Origin: Leptospira terpstrae serovar Hualin str. LT 11-33 = ATCC 700639
GTDB lineage: Bacteria; Spirochaetota; Leptospiria; Leptospirales; Leptospiraceae
Direction: 5' to 3'
Assembly (NCBI RefSeq): GCF_000332495.1
Contig: NZ_AOGW02000010.1
Coordinates: 62,001 to 126,000, forward strand
DNA length: 64,000 bases
The notes below the pieces were generated by a model, which saw only the letters and a list, made by a program, of their open reading frames with translations, was not told where the DNA came from and did no database searches. How positions within the stretch are numbered: the stretch's first letter is position 1; every line of letters begins with the position of its first letter. This document shows positions 18,924 to 29,401 of the stretch, one piece after another. A program made the translations under genes and the position numbers.

Positions 18924-19991
18924 ATGTGGCAAACGATCATCTATTCATTTGGTTTTTTTCTCTTATTCTTTTTTAGTTGGGACGTGGACTTAGATTTAGT
19001 TCCAAATATTCGCGAAACTTGGGTCTGGAACAGTGAAGGAAAATTTGGAACTGCTTCTCCAAAAATTGGGGAAGATCCTTTGAAGACAATCAATGGTTAC
19101 AAAGTCGGGGGTAGGTATTATTCCTTTCGCACAGGAAAATTTCTTGAAATGGATCCTAAGTATCTAGTCGACTTCCCATTACTTGCTAATGGATATTTAT
19201 TGTATGAAAAGATTGGTGATGAGGTAAATTTTTTCTCTGATACAGGAGAACTTTTCTGGAAAAAACCAATCAATTCCTATCCGAGAAGTGGATACTTTGC
19301 ATCGCCTGTAATGTATTTATCTGGAGATAATAACACAGTGTTTCTTATGGATGAAAGTGGAAACCGCGTCGGTAAATCAGAGTTAAATGGAAGATTTTTA
19401 ACCGATTACCAATTTGATTCTAAAAACAAAGGGGTCATCGTTTTGTTTTCTGGTGGTGAGTTGTATCGTTTGGATGAAAAAGGAAATGTTCTTTTTGAAA
19501 GAGAATTATCGAAAGAGAAAAAGGATTCTTTTTTTAAATCTGTATCACTTTCACCCGATGGAAAGTATTCTTCGATTCATTATTCGCTGTTAGATAAGGA
19601 TTTTATCGAAGTATTGGATGAAAAAGGAGAAACTGTAGAAGAGTTTTCATTGCCTAAGTTTTACCCGCATAAACTCTATTTTGTCACAGGAAATGATGGT
19701 TCTATGATTTTTAACTTACCCGATTCTTTATCGTTCTACAGGGATGGTAAGATGGTTTGGGAAAAGACTAAATCCAAGGTAGGCGGAGTATACCAATCTA
19801 TTTTTGCATTAGATACTGTATTTGTTGTTCTTTCCGAATCTGAAATTCTATTCTACAATACTAACGGAAGTTTGATTCGCTCCAAACGAATCCCCCCTTC
19901 GGAATTGCCAGTGAGGTTCTTTCCTGGAAAAACAAATTCCGCATTTTATATGCAATCTAAATCTGATTTGATGCAGTTCCAAATTTTTTAA
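18924..19991 (+). CDS. Predicted membrane-anchored beta-propeller-like protein
   Basis: I do not recognise this 355-residue protein. It has a hydrophobic N-terminal segment (about 4-18), then repeated beta-strand patterns in which phrases such as FFSDTGELFWKK, LMDESGNRVGKS, RLDEKGNVLFERE, VLDEKGETVEEF and FYRDGKMVWEK recur about every 45 residues. That spacing, together with the acidic turn followed by aromatics, fits a WD40/PQQ-like propeller outside the membrane. It follows cinA by one base. Its 3' end faces the convergent response-regulator gene 56 bases away. Confidence 0.7.
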   Translation: MWQTIIYSFGFFLLFFFSWDVDLDLVPNIRETWVWNSEGKFGTASPKIGEDPLKTINGYKVGGRYYSFRTGKFLEMDPKYLVDFPLLANGYLLYEKIGDEVNFFSDTGELFWKKPINSYPRSGYFASPVMYLSGDNNTVFLMDESGNRVGKSELNGRFLTDYQFDSKNKGVIVLFSGGELYRLDEKGNVLFERELSKEKKDSFFKSVSLSPDGKYSSIHYSLLDKDFIEVLDEKGETVEEFSLPKFYPHKLYFVTGNDGSMIFNLPDSLSFYRDGKMVWEKTKSKVGGVYQSIFALDTVFVVLSESEILFYNTNGSLIRSKRIPPSELPVRFFPGKTNSAFYMQSKSDLMQFQIF

Positions 19992-20047
19992 GTGCCGCTA
20001 AAACTAGAGAAGACCATACGAATCAAGCGATTTAATACAAATTGGAT

Positions 20048-21061
20048 TTAATTTGATTTGGGTTTTGGATCCACTTCATAAATTGAAAGTGATTTGAAAC
20101 CGGTTCGACCTTCTCTGTTGATCATGGCTATCGTTTCTGTGCAAATTCCTGGTTCAATATTGAAGATGAGTTGGTCAGAAATCTCTCGGCAAATATAAAG
20201 CCCACGTCCATGGCTGTCTTCTAATCCCTTCGGAAATCCGGTAGATTCATCAATACTAATATGTCGATCCAACCTGTGTAAAATTTCTTCCTTACGAAGA
20301 GAGCCAAACTGATCGCGAACGACAATAAAAATTGTACTTTCTGTGGCACCGTAACCAATTAAAAAATAATCGTCTGGCATGAGCTGGATGTTGTCGAGAG
20401 GAACTACCATGTCATGGCTCGGGATTTCGAATTGGTATTTGTATTCTCCTTCTTGAGTGCGAGGAGCTCGAATCATAGCGTTTGAAGTTAGTTCTTCTAA
20501 CACTTGTTGGATGGCTTTAGGAGCTCCTAATTGGATCAGGTTTTTTGATATTTTTCCACAAAGTATGGACCGGTCTTGGTCTGATTTGATTTGTTTGTAT
20601 ATGATTCCGTTTGTGGGAGCTTCTTCAAACTCACTATTTATATTTTCGTTATAAACTTTAAAATCATTGGTAAAGTATTTTTCAATCCCAAAGATATCAT
20701 TGGAAAGAAGTTTTTCTACCATTACCTCAATAAGGTGGATATCCAAAAAGCTGTATTTGGGAATGATATTCCAAATCTGAAGGTCTTTCGCATATTTAAT
20801 GTATTCGTTAATATTGTAAGCCGTCATCAAAGCATACAATACATGAGGAAATTCTTTTTGGATCAGTTTTACTAAATCAATGCCTGATTTTCCTGGCAGG
20901 CGGATATCTGTAATGGTTAAATCTATCTTTTCGTTGGTGAGATACCAGACTGCTTCTTCGAAATGTTCAGCACCAAAAACATTAAATTTTGTGCTAAGTA
21001 AATCCATAATTGCTTCTCGAATGGAGTGGATGTCTTCAACAATTAAGATTGATTTTTTCAT
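20048..21061 (-). CDS. Response regulator with RsbW-like ATPase output domain
   Basis: The N-terminal 120 residues are a receiver domain: acidic pair Glu9-Asp10, phosphoacceptor Asp52 in DIRLPG, Thr80 in ALMTAYN, and Lys102. The C-terminal ~160 residues form a GHKL ATPase of the anti-sigma kinase (HATPase_c_2/RsbW) type: N-box EELTSN (Glu190, Asn194), G1-like DQFG (250-253) and GRGLYI (285-290). This kind of output suggests phosphorylation-controlled partner switching rather than DNA binding. The ATG overlaps the stop of the upstream sensor kinase, its probable partner. No anti-anti-sigma factor or sigma factor gene is adjacent. Confidence 0.85.
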   Translation of the reverse strand: MKKSILIVEDIHSIREAIMDLLSTKFNVFGAEHFEEAVWYLTNEKIDLTITDIRLPGKSGIDLVKLIQKEFPHVLYALMTAYNINEYIKYAKDLQIWNIIPKYSFLDIHLIEVMVEKLLSNDIFGIEKYFTNDFKVYNENINSEFEEAPTNGIIYKQIKSDQDRSILCGKISKNLIQLGAPKAIQQVLEELTSNAMIRAPRTQEGEYKYQFEIPSHDMVVPLDNIQLMPDDYFLIGYGATESTIFIVVRDQFGSLRKEEILHRLDRHISIDESTGFPKGLEDSHGRGLYICREISDQLIFNIEPGICTETIAMINREGRTGFKSLSIYEVDPKPKSN

Positions 21062-22209
21062 GGATTTTGCTCCGTGATATCGTTCGTGAGAGGAAAGGAA
21101 ATGGTGAAACGAGTTTTTCGTTCTATGGACTTCACTGAAATATTTCCATCATGTTCTTTCACTATCGAATGGCAGATGGATAGGCCAAGACCTGTTCCTG
21201 TTCCTGATTTATTACTCGTAAAAAATGGATCAAAAATCTTTTGGATGATGGCATCTGGAATCCCACCCGCATTGTCTTCGACAATGATATGTAACCAGTT
21301 TTTAGTTTTTCTAAGTTCGATTGAGATTTCGCCTGGCCTATAGTCAAAGGCTTGCAATGAGTTGCGAAATAAATTCATAAACAGACGTTCCATTTTCCCT
21401 GGATGAAAAGGAAATTGGTATTCATGATCGCAGGAGATTCGCCAAACAATGTTTTTACTTAAGTGAGGATAAAGACGAATGACGGTATCTTTGGCTCGGT
21501 TGATAGTTTCCACTATATCTCCGAGTGTCACTTTGACTTTATCTGTTTTTGCAAACGAAATGATATCAGAAACAATAATAGCAGCTCTTGAGATATCGTT
21601 TTTGATCATATCCAATCGTTTTTCGATTTGTTCTGGCGGTTGGTTTTGCCAGTTGGCTTTTAAATTTTGAAGAGTAAGACTAATTCCCGTTAGTGGGTTA
21701 TTTAACTCGTGAGCAATACCTGAAATTAAAATTCCTAGTGAAGCTAGGTTACGCATCCGAAATGATTCTTCTTCTTTATCTCTTTGTTTGGTGACATCAG
21801 AAATTTTTTCCACCATCCAAAATAGATCTTCTTGTTTGGGGTAAGGATAAAATTCGAGTAGCAGAGTTTGTTTTTTATCTTCTGAACGAAAAAAAATTTC
21901 TCTAGTGATTGGAGTGGAATATGTCTGGTTTTTGTCTTTGGCCTTGACGTTGATTTTTGGACAATAAGGGCAAATGTCACTACGTTGGTACAATACTTCG
22001 TAACATTTGCGATCTAATAATTCATCGTATTTATTGTTTTTGGCAAATAGGATAGTTGCCAAATTTGCCCTTTGGATATTGAAGTCTGAGTCAATGAGGA
22101 CTAGAGGGTCTTGGACCACATCATAAATTGCTTCTAGTTCCCGAGCTTTTTCTGCAACTTTCTCAACAGAGGCAGAATCGCTACTTTGTGAATTCTCAGG
22201 CAAAATCAA
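21058..22209 (-). CDS. Soluble PAS sensor histidine kinase
   Basis: The 383 residues lack any TM segment. A PAS domain (about 22-140) carries Cys69, Cys80 and Cys83 in a C-x10-CPYC pattern seen in many PAS kinases, possibly a metal or redox site. Next come a HisKA dimerisation helix with His167 (GIAHELNNP) and an HATPase domain with N-box MNLFRNSLQ (Asn283), DNAGG and GTGLGLSI. It autophosphorylates His167 and most likely passes phosphate to the receiver protein encoded immediately downstream, with which it shares an ATGA. Upstream it overlaps the secreted-protein gene by four bases. Confidence 0.9.
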   Translation of the reverse strand: MILPENSQSSDSASVEKVAEKARELEAIYDVVQDPLVLIDSDFNIQRANLATILFAKNNKYDELLDRKCYEVLYQRSDICPYCPKINVKAKDKNQTYSTPITREIFFRSEDKKQTLLLEFYPYPKQEDLFWMVEKISDVTKQRDKEEESFRMRNLASLGILISGIAHELNNPLTGISLTLQNLKANWQNQPPEQIEKRLDMIKNDISRAAIIVSDIISFAKTDKVKVTLGDIVETINRAKDTVIRLYPHLSKNIVWRISCDHEYQFPFHPGKMERLFMNLFRNSLQAFDYRPGEISIELRKTKNWLHIIVEDNAGGIPDAIIQKIFDPFFTSNKSGTGTGLGLSICHSIVKEHDGNISVKSIERKTRFTISFPLTNDITEQNP

Positions 22210-22874
22210 TACCCCAATGACTGGTTCAATTGTTTGAACATGGATTTTTGATTTTTATTACCACCTGTTTTTTGTAAGGCGGAAATGGATGCCAACTGGC
22301 TATGAAAATCTAAAAGGAATTTGATATAAAAATTTTTTTTAAAATCGTTACGTTCCTCTTTGGTATCGTCATTACGAAGAGAGGAAAGTGGAAAACTATC
22401 ACTACCATCAATTCCTGAAAAACTAATGACCATATCATTTAATGAAGCATCGAGAGGGGTAGTATCCGTGATTTTTGTTTTTGTTTTTTGTTCGATTTCT
22501 GTATCTTCAGTAACCACTAGGACTTCCACTTTAGAAAGAACCGATCCATTGAATTCGAGAAGGATGGATTTTTCTTCAGAGTGTTTGATTCGGTTTTTGT
22601 TTTGCGGGTCTGGATCTACTTTGTATTTACGGATCCGAATTCCTGTCCGATTAGGATAGGTTCCTATAAAACTAATTGTAGTGTTTGCAGGTAAGGAAGT
22701 TAGGTGTTCGTAGGTAAGAAGTTCCCTAGCTTTAGCGATTTCTCGGTAAAGGCTAAGGATTTCCTTATCGAACCTACTTTCTTTTTCGGAAATCTCAGGC
22801 TCGGCGAAAAGGCTGAGATTTAGCGAGAAAAAACTAAGGAGTAGTAGGAGCCGGTACTTCGGAAGGTGTTCCAT
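22206..22874 (-). CDS. Secreted protein of unknown function
   Basis: The 222-residue product has a signal peptide (hydrophobic residues about 7-22, SLFAEPE) and no motif that I recognise. The mature part starts with a charged helix, then beta-rich sequence ([20 protein letters not shown] and [18 protein letters not shown]) and a Lys/Asn-rich tail. It overlaps secG by 41 bases at its start and the histidine kinase by four at its stop, so it should be cotranscribed with both. A role as periplasmic partner of a cytosolic kinase would be indirect; function unknown. Confidence 0.65.
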   Translation of the reverse strand: MEHLPKYRLLLLLSFFSLNLSLFAEPEISEKESRFDKEILSLYREIAKARELLTYEHLTSLPANTTISFIGTYPNRTGIRIRKYKVDPDPQNKNRIKHSEEKSILLEFNGSVLSKVEVLVVTEDTEIEQKTKTKITDTTPLDASLNDMVISFSGIDGSDSFPLSSLRNDDTKEERNDFKKNFYIKFLLDFHSQLASISALQKTGGNKNQKSMFKQLNQSLGY

Positions 22875-23166
22875 CAGTTTCTACCGGAGCTTCTAAACTA
22901 GGTTCCACATCAGGAACCAAAACTTCGTCTTTTTTAGCAAAAACAAAAGAAAGAGCCAAAGAAAGAACGATGAATAGAATCGCTGCGACTCTTGTTGTTT
23001 TTGTCATCACATCAGCAGTGGAGGCACCGAATACCGATTGGCTCGCGGTAGACCCACCTAACATTCCTGCACTTCCGCCTTTTCCTGTTTGGATCATGAC
23101 GAGAAGGATAAGAAAGAGTGAAAGTAGAATAAAAAGTGTGAGGATGGTTCCTGCAAAAAATCCCAT
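22834..23166 (-). CDS. secG: Preprotein translocase subunit SecG
   Basis: The 110-residue protein shows the SecG pattern: a first TM helix (about 4-24), a Gly/Ser-rich loop with [19 protein letters not shown], and a second TM helix (about 54-74), followed by a Glu/Pro/Thr-rich tail longer than in E. coli. SecG pairs with SecYE to aid protein export. It follows tpiA by nine bases; the gap-pgk-tpiA-secG order is widespread in bacteria. Confidence 0.93.
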   Translation of the reverse strand: MGFFAGTILTLFILLSLFLILLVMIQTGKGGSAGMLGGSTASQSVFGASTADVMTKTTRVAAILFIVLSLALSFVFAKKDEVLVPDVEPSLEAPVETDGTPSEVPAPTTP

Positions 23167-23175
23167 AATGTTTCC

Positions 23176-23925
23176 TTATTTCAAAAGTCCTAAAAATGAT
23201 TCTAATTTTTGACTGGCTCCTCCCACGAGGCCACCGTCTATGTTTGGTTTGGTGAGTAGATCTTTGATATTATCCGGTTTTACCGAACCACCGTAGAGAA
23301 TTTGAATTTTCTCAGAGATCGCACTGGCACCTACAAATAAATTTCCAATTTCCTTGCGGATAAAGGCATGGGCTTCTTCCGCTTCTACGGGAGTTGCTAC
23401 CTTACCTGTTCCTATGGCCCAAACTGGTTCATAAGCGATTACCAGGTTGGCAAATAGATCACTCGTAATGTCTTTGAGTCCCTTTCTGATTTGGTCTTCT
23501 AAGACAGAGAATGTATTTCCTTTTTCACGTTCTGCCCAGGTTTCCCCCACGCAGTAAACCACTCGAAGTCCTGCTTTTAAAAAGTAGGAAATTTTTGCCT
23601 GATCAAACTCTGAAGTTTCGCCGAGGAATTGGCGTCTTTCGGAGTGACCCACAAGAACTGTTGTGATTCCCAGCTCTGCAAGTTGCACGGGAGAGATTTC
23701 TCCCGTCATCGCTGTGAGTCCAGATTGGTAAGCGTTTTGCGCTCCCACAATGAGTTTAGATCCTTTGGCGATTGACGCAACGGATTCCAAGTGAAGAGCA
23801 CTTGGGAAAATCATCACTTCGTGAGCTGAAGTTTGGCTTGCAGAAACCAGTCCCTGGGCGATGGCCACTGCCTCTGCCAAAGTGAGGTTCATTTTCCAAT
23901 TCCCTGCAATGATTTTCTTTCTCAT
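23176..23925 (-). CDS. tpiA: Triosephosphate isomerase
   Basis: The 249-residue product interconverts dihydroxyacetone phosphate and glyceraldehyde 3-phosphate. Catalytic landmarks are present: Lys in NWKMN (about 10-14), His in VGHSERR (about 95), and Glu in AYEPVWAIGTGK (loop 6 follows). The frame extends 16 codons further, but the start at 23925 is preferred: AAGGAAAATAAA precedes the ATG and the family N-terminus begins with MRKKIIAGNWKMN. Only one base separates it from the pgk stop. Confidence 0.97.
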   Translation of the reverse strand: MRKKIIAGNWKMNLTLAEAVAIAQGLVSASQTSAHEVMIFPSALHLESVASIAKGSKLIVGAQNAYQSGLTAMTGEISPVQLAELGITTVLVGHSERRQFLGETSEFDQAKISYFLKAGLRVVYCVGETWAEREKGNTFSVLEDQIRKGLKDITSDLFANLVIAYEPVWAIGTGKVATPVEAEEAHAFIRKEIGNLFVGASAISEKIQILYGGSVKPDNIKDLLTKPNIDGGLVGGASQKLESFLGLLK

Positions 23926-23926
23926 T

Positions 23927-25117
23927 TTATTTTCCTTCCTTAGGGAGTAAACATTCCACACCCGGAAGAGCACGTCCTTCTAAAAATTCTAGGGAAGCAC
24001 CACCACCTGTAGAAATATGTGTGATTTTATCGGCGACTCCCGCTTTGTTCACAGCAGCAATGGAATCCCCACCACCCACAACCGTTTTGGCTTTGGATTT
24101 ACTGATGGCTTTGGCAATTTCTATGGTTCCTTTGGAGAATTTATCCATTTCAAATACACCCATGGGGCCATTCCAGAGAATGGTCTTGGCTTCTTTGATT
24201 GCCTTTACATAGTTATCAATGGTTTTCGGCCCGATGTCCATTCCCATCCATCCGTCTAAAATTCCCATTTTATCTACGGACTTGGTTTTGGCATTGGGAT
24301 CAAAGGCATCCGCAATGATATGGTCTACGGGAATTTGCAGGTCAACACCTTGGATTCCGGCGCGGTCAATCAGTTGAAAGGCTTGGGATTCAAACTCAGG
24401 TTCTACTAGAGATTTTCCTACGGGAACTGCTCTGGATTTGAGGAAGGTATAGGCCATTCCTCCCCCAATGAGAAGGTGGTCTACTTTCTCGAGAAGGTTT
24501 TTTAAAATTGCAAATTTGGAACTGACTTTGGAACCACCAACGATTGCCACAAAAGGGCGTTCTGGTTTTACCAGAAGTCCACTTAAGACTTCAATTTCTT
24601 TCCGCATCAAAAGTCCTGCAAATGCGGGAAGTAGGTGTGCCACACCTTCTGTGGAGGCATGGGCACGGTGAGCCGTTCCAAAGGCATCGTTCACATAAAC
24701 ATCAGCTAGTTTGGCCAGCTCTTTGCAGAATCCGGCCTCATTTTCCTCTTCTTCTTTGTGGAAACGAAGGTTTTCTAAAAGTAAGATTTCTCCTTCCCCC
24801 AGTTCATTCGTCAATTTCACCACACTCGAGCCAATCACAGATTCCGAAAAACTGACTTTCGTTTTGACAAGTGTCGTAAGAACATCAAACACCGGTTTCA
24901 TGGAGTATTTGGCCTCAGGTCCACCTTTTGGGCGACCTAAGTGGCTTCCTAGAACGAGTTTCGCTCCTTTGGAAATCAGAAGTTCCAAAGTGGGTAGGGT
25001 TTTTTCAATCCGAGTTTTGTCCGTTGCTTTCCCATTTTCCACGGGGACATTGAAGTCCACACGAACAAAGACTCGTTTTCCTTTTAGATTTTGTTCTTCA
25101 AGAAGAGGTAATTTCAT
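23927..25117 (-). CDS. pgk: Phosphoglycerate kinase
   Basis: The 396-residue enzyme makes ATP from 1,3-bisphosphoglycerate. Visible blocks are RVDFNVP (substrate site, about 19-25), [34 protein letters not shown], and the C-terminal nucleotide motif GGGDSIAAV followed by [13 protein letters not shown]. The open frame runs 23 codons upstream into the gap gene, but the true start is MKLPLLEEQ at 25117, one base after the gap stop. The three glycolytic genes are therefore packed with single-base gaps. Confidence 0.97.
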   Translation of the reverse strand: MKLPLLEEQNLKGKRVFVRVDFNVPVENGKATDKTRIEKTLPTLELLISKGAKLVLGSHLGRPKGGPEAKYSMKPVFDVLTTLVKTKVSFSESVIGSSVVKLTNELGEGEILLLENLRFHKEEEENEAGFCKELAKLADVYVNDAFGTAHRAHASTEGVAHLLPAFAGLLMRKEIEVLSGLLVKPERPFVAIVGGSKVSSKFAILKNLLEKVDHLLIGGGMAYTFLKSRAVPVGKSLVEPEFESQAFQLIDRAGIQGVDLQIPVDHIIADAFDPNAKTKSVDKMGILDGWMGMDIGPKTIDNYVKAIKEAKTILWNGPMGVFEMDKFSKGTIEIAKAISKSKAKTVVGGGDSIAAVNKAGVADKITHISTGGGASLEFLEGRALPGVECLLPKEGK

Positions 25118-25118
25118 C

Positions 25119-26135
<1,017 letters not shown>

Positions 26136-26178
26136 CTAAAAGGCTCGTATCTAGAGATGAAACGATTTTTTAATTACA

Positions 26179-26191
26179 GAATTTCGAATTC
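26179..26191. promoter_or_regulatory. Near-palindrome in the gap/kinase divergent region
   Basis: GAATT-TCG-AATTC is a 5-base inverted repeat around a 3-base centre, located 53 bases upstream of the gap ATG and 33 bases upstream of the TTG of the divergent kinase. Its position suits an operator or promoter element for the glycolytic operon, but I cannot assign a regulator, and a chance match in AT-rich DNA is quite possible. Confidence 0.25.
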
Positions 26192-26223
26192 GGGGTCTCT
26201 GTCACTCATTTTAAGATCGAAAG

Positions 26224-27963
26224 TTGCGTAGAAGCCTTAAGAAATTGGGAAATTCGGGGGGCTATGTGAATCAATCCCAGGTGGGTTTTCCGTCCAATAG
26301 GGCATACCAGATGATCAAAAAAGATATAAAAGGCGAGCTAAACCGAGCAAGGGTAGAACAAAAGATTCTGGCCCAGGTGTCCTCACATCCAGCGGTTCGC
26401 TCGGGAGAGATTCTAACTCTTTCCTCTTTCATTACTGCCTCTGTAGCAGAACTTCTAGAAATCGAAAGAGTAGGTGTCTGGTTATTTAATGAAAGAAAAG
26501 ACGAACTTCATAATGTTGATACTTATTTTTTATCTAAGGAAAAACACGAATCTGGCGCCATTTTGAAGGAAATTGAATTTAGAGAAGAATTTAAATATTT
26601 AGTTACAGAAAAATATGTCGATGCCAGTGATCCCTATACGGATCCAAGGACCAGAGGATTTATTGAATTCTATTTAAAACCAAATAACATTACTTCCATG
26701 TTAGACGGTGTAATTCGTATGGGAGAGGAACTCATCGGAACAGTTTGTTTCGAACATGTGGGGAAATCGCATATTTGGACAGAAGATGAAATTATTTTTT
26801 CTAGCCAATTGGGTGATCAAATTGCACTGACTATCAGTAACTTAAGAAAAAATATAATCTATGAAGAATTAAGAGCTCGAGAAAAAGAACTAAAAGAACT
26901 GAATGAAAGTTTAGAGAGACAAGTAGAGGAAAGAACAAGGAAATTACAAAGTTCAAATGATGAATTGGAAGTTGCAATTGATAGATTAAAAAAAACTCAA
27001 ACTCAATTAATTTTATCTGAAAAAATGGCAAGTCTTGGGCAATTAGTTGCAGGTATTGCTCATGAAATCAATAACCCCATTGCTGCCATTCATGCTTCGA
27101 CACATACTTTAAAAGAGGCACTTTTCGAATCGGATTTGTCATTGTTTCAAAAGGAACTTCGGGGAGTCATTCCTTCGATTCAGAAACAAAAATTATTCCT
27201 CAATTGTTTGGAAGTTTTGAAATCTAGGGTAGAACTGGTAACTGGAAAAGAGAGGATTCGTCGACGTAAAGAAATTGAAGGATGGCTTATTGCAAAAAAA
27301 ATACCAAAAGCTTTTTCAAATCACTTAATTGATTCTGGTTTTGATTTGAATGTATTGGAAGAATTTGAAATCTTGTTTCAGGATTCTGATGTATTTTCCG
27401 TTGTATCTTTGTTAGCTGAGGAGATAACTGTTTATCAGTCATTAAGTATTATTCAATTGGCCGTAGAACGAGCGAGTAAAATGACTTTTGCATTAAAAAA
27501 TTTCTCACGTTTTGAAACTTCCACATGTGCAGTTAAATTGAATTTGTTGGAAAACATTGAAACTGTAATCACTTTATACCAAAACCAATTCAAAAAGAAT
27601 GTTACTTTGATCCGTGAATACGAATCTCTCCCCATAATAGAAGGTTATCCAGAAGAGTTATTGCATGTATGGACTAACCTAATCTATAACGGACTACAAG
27701 CTATGCTTTTTCAAGGAGTGTTAACGATTCGAACTGAATCATTGGATTCAATGGTTCGGGTTACAGTCGAAGACAATGGGCCTGGAATTTCCGAGGAAGT
27801 GAAGGATCGAATTTTTGAACCTTTTTTCACAACCAAACCATCTGGAGAAGGAAGTGGTTTGGGACTAGATATTTGTAGAAAAATCGTGGAACGACATAAT
27901 GGAAAAATTCATTTTGAATCCGAACCGGGAAAAACAAAGTTTTTTGTTTATTTGCCGCATTAG
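26224..27963 (+). CDS. GAF-domain histidine kinase with long insertion
   Basis: The 579-residue protein is soluble. A GAF domain spans about 45-215 and is followed by a coiled coil (about 215-260, rich in Glu, Lys and Arg), a HisKA helix with His280 (GIAHEINNP), and an HATPase domain with N-box NLIYNGLQ (Asn489), DNGPG and GEGSGLGL. His to N-box spans 209 residues, against 116 in the kinase at 21.1-22.2 kb, so roughly 100 residues are inserted. The TTG at 26224 is the longest start; GTG 26266 or ATG 26311 (AGGG upstream) are alternatives. No receiver gene is adjacent. Confidence 0.88.
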   Translation: MRRSLKKLGNSGGYVNQSQVGFPSNRAYQMIKKDIKGELNRARVEQKILAQVSSHPAVRSGEILTLSSFITASVAELLEIERVGVWLFNERKDELHNVDTYFLSKEKHESGAILKEIEFREEFKYLVTEKYVDASDPYTDPRTRGFIEFYLKPNNITSMLDGVIRMGEELIGTVCFEHVGKSHIWTEDEIIFSSQLGDQIALTISNLRKNIIYEELRAREKELKELNESLERQVEERTRKLQSSNDELEVAIDRLKKTQTQLILSEKMASLGQLVAGIAHEINNPIAAIHASTHTLKEALFESDLSLFQKELRGVIPSIQKQKLFLNCLEVLKSRVELVTGKERIRRRKEIEGWLIAKKIPKAFSNHLIDSGFDLNVLEEFEILFQDSDVFSVVSLLAEEITVYQSLSIIQLAVERASKMTFALKNFSRFETSTCAVKLNLLENIETVITLYQNQFKKNVTLIREYESLPIIEGYPEELLHVWTNLIYNGLQAMLFQGVLTIRTESLDSMVRVTVEDNGPGISEEVKDRIFEPFFTTKPSGEGSGLGLDICRKIVERHNGKIHFESEPGKTKFFVYLPH

Positions 27964-28466
27964 TTTTTTCTCCCTAATAAATGTTTGTTTTTGTCATACA
28001 AACCTACTAATAGTTTGTCTCCGTTTTGGTTTTTTTCCATAAAACGTATCCCCGCAAACTTAGCTTCTGCATAGAGGTCAGCATCTCCCTCTTGGAAAAA
28101 ATAGGACTCGGCACCAATTTTCAGATCATATTCACTTCGATAGTATTGTAAACAGAATTCGGAAACTTTCAGGTCAGTGAAAGATGATTGTAATCGAACA
28201 GGCACGAACAGTTCTTCTTCAATTCGAAAGACAAGACATCCGCGTCTCGGCGCTTTTACATTCTCTTCTTTTTCCAGGAATGTCCAATCATAATTAAGAA
28301 TCATATAGTCCCCTTGCATTAAGGACCTAGGGTCTTTGGGTAATAGTGGTAAAAAAATCAAATGACCTTCAGCACGGATTTTCTCTTTTTTTAAGACAGC
28401 CTGAGTAAGAAAACCAAATAACAATAGTAAGTTTACAAGAAGTATAAGAGTTGTTTTTTCTTTCAT
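27960..28466 (-). CDS. GDYXXLXY-domain membrane-anchored protein
   Basis: The 168-residue product has one N-terminal TM or signal segment (about 5-24), followed by the family signature GDYMILNY at about residues 52-59. The rest is beta-rich. Genes of this family are typically found with DUF2157 and DUF4401 membrane proteins, as here, but no biochemical function is known to me. It is the last gene of the minus-strand unit; its start overlaps DUF4401 by four bases, and its stop overlaps the convergent kinase gene by four. Confidence 0.85.
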   Translation of the reverse strand: MKEKTTLILLVNLLLLFGFLTQAVLKKEKIRAEGHLIFLPLLPKDPRSLMQGDYMILNYDWTFLEKEENVKAPRRGCLVFRIEEELFVPVRLQSSFTDLKVSEFCLQYYRSEYDLKIGAESYFFQEGDADLYAEAKFAGIRFMEKNQNGDKLLVGLYDKNKHLLGRKN

Positions 28467-29401
28467 CTTTTTTTACCCAGGGGAGAGAATCGAAGACAAA
28501 CATAAGTTACAAAAAAGAGTAAGGAGGAAGTTAACATCATCTTAGATTTTTCTAGGAGAGAAGTGTCTAAGTCGTAATAAAAACCAAAATAAAATAGAAT
28601 TAAAAAACACCATGCTAAATAAGATAGGAAATGGTAACCCCTTGCAAAGGCAATGAGGAGGAGAAAAAAAGATGCCATGATTCCGGGTGTTTCCAGAGTC
28701 GGAAAAAAAATAAGTCCAAAAAAAAGAATCACAGATACAATGGTAAGGGAATTTGTTTTTGTATCTAATTCCGTATAAAAGAGAACACAGCCGGCAATAA
28801 AGATGATTATGGATTGGATTTCCGAAATTTCTGGCGTCTGTTTGAATTCTGGGAAAAAAGAAAACCCAGCCAAACACAAAAGCGAAACACTAAGAGAATA
28901 GGGAAGACTTTCAAATTTTTCTGGTAATCTTTTAGGTAGAGTATAAAAATACAATAAAGACAAACAAACTGTTGTTAGTAAAGGAGTGAATAGTAAAATT
29001 TTGTATTCAAAAAGTAAAACTCCCGAAAATACAAAGACCAAAATGGGTGATAAAAATCTCTGGATGGGGTTGGAAAAGAATAAAAAGAAAACCAACTGAA
29101 AACTAACGATGGTCCAGAGAAACGATGTATCTTCCGGCTTAAAAACTTTATATACTCCGAAAAGAAATAAAACAAATCCTTGGTTTAGGAAGGAAAAGAG
29201 GACAGGCCTAGAACTTTCTTTTTTATCTTCATTGGGAACAAAGGTAAGGATAGATACTAAGATTATGATGAGAAGACCTAAAAATAAATCTAAATATTCA
29301 TAATTTAAGAGTCCAAGTACAGCCAAAAAGAGTAAAAAAAATCCTCCAGCAAGGAGTGATCCAAAAAAACTTAAGAGTTCTATATACCAAACGGATTTCA
29401 T
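28463..29401 (-). CDS. DUF4401-type polytopic membrane protein
   Basis: The 312-residue protein is almost entirely hydrophobic, with about nine or ten TM helices. The C-terminal part (ETPGIMASFFLLLIAFARG and YYDLDTSLLEKS) fits the DUF4401 family. The frame extends 20 codons further, but I start at 29401 because AAGGA sits five bases upstream and the ATG overlaps the DUF2157 stop as TAATG. Function is unknown in the literature I know; the constant partnership with DUF2157 and GDYXXLXY suggests a membrane complex. Confidence 0.8.
   Translation of the reverse strand: MKSVWYIELLSFFGSLLAGGFFLLFLAVLGLLNYEYLDLFLGLLIIILVSILTFVPNEDKKESSRPVLFSFLNQGFVLFLFGVYKVFKPEDTSFLWTIVSFQLVFFLFFSNPIQRFLSPILVFVFSGVLLFEYKILLFTPLLTTVCLSLLYFYTLPKRLPEKFESLPYSLSVSLLCLAGFSFFPEFKQTPEISEIQSIIIFIAGCVLFYTELDTKTNSLTIVSVILFFGLIFFPTLETPGIMASFFLLLIAFARGYHFLSYLAWCFLILFYFGFYYDLDTSLLEKSKMMLTSSLLFFVTYVCLRFSPLGKKR

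Noticed and set aside
20038..20055. CAAATT/AATTTG inverted repeat between convergent genes as a terminator
   Set aside because: Only six A/T-rich pairs, overlapping a stop codon, and without a U-run; likely chance.
23926..23973. In-frame upstream extension of tpiA
   Set aside because: The family N-terminus starts at the ATG ending at 23925, which has a good ribosome-binding site; the extension lies in pgk.
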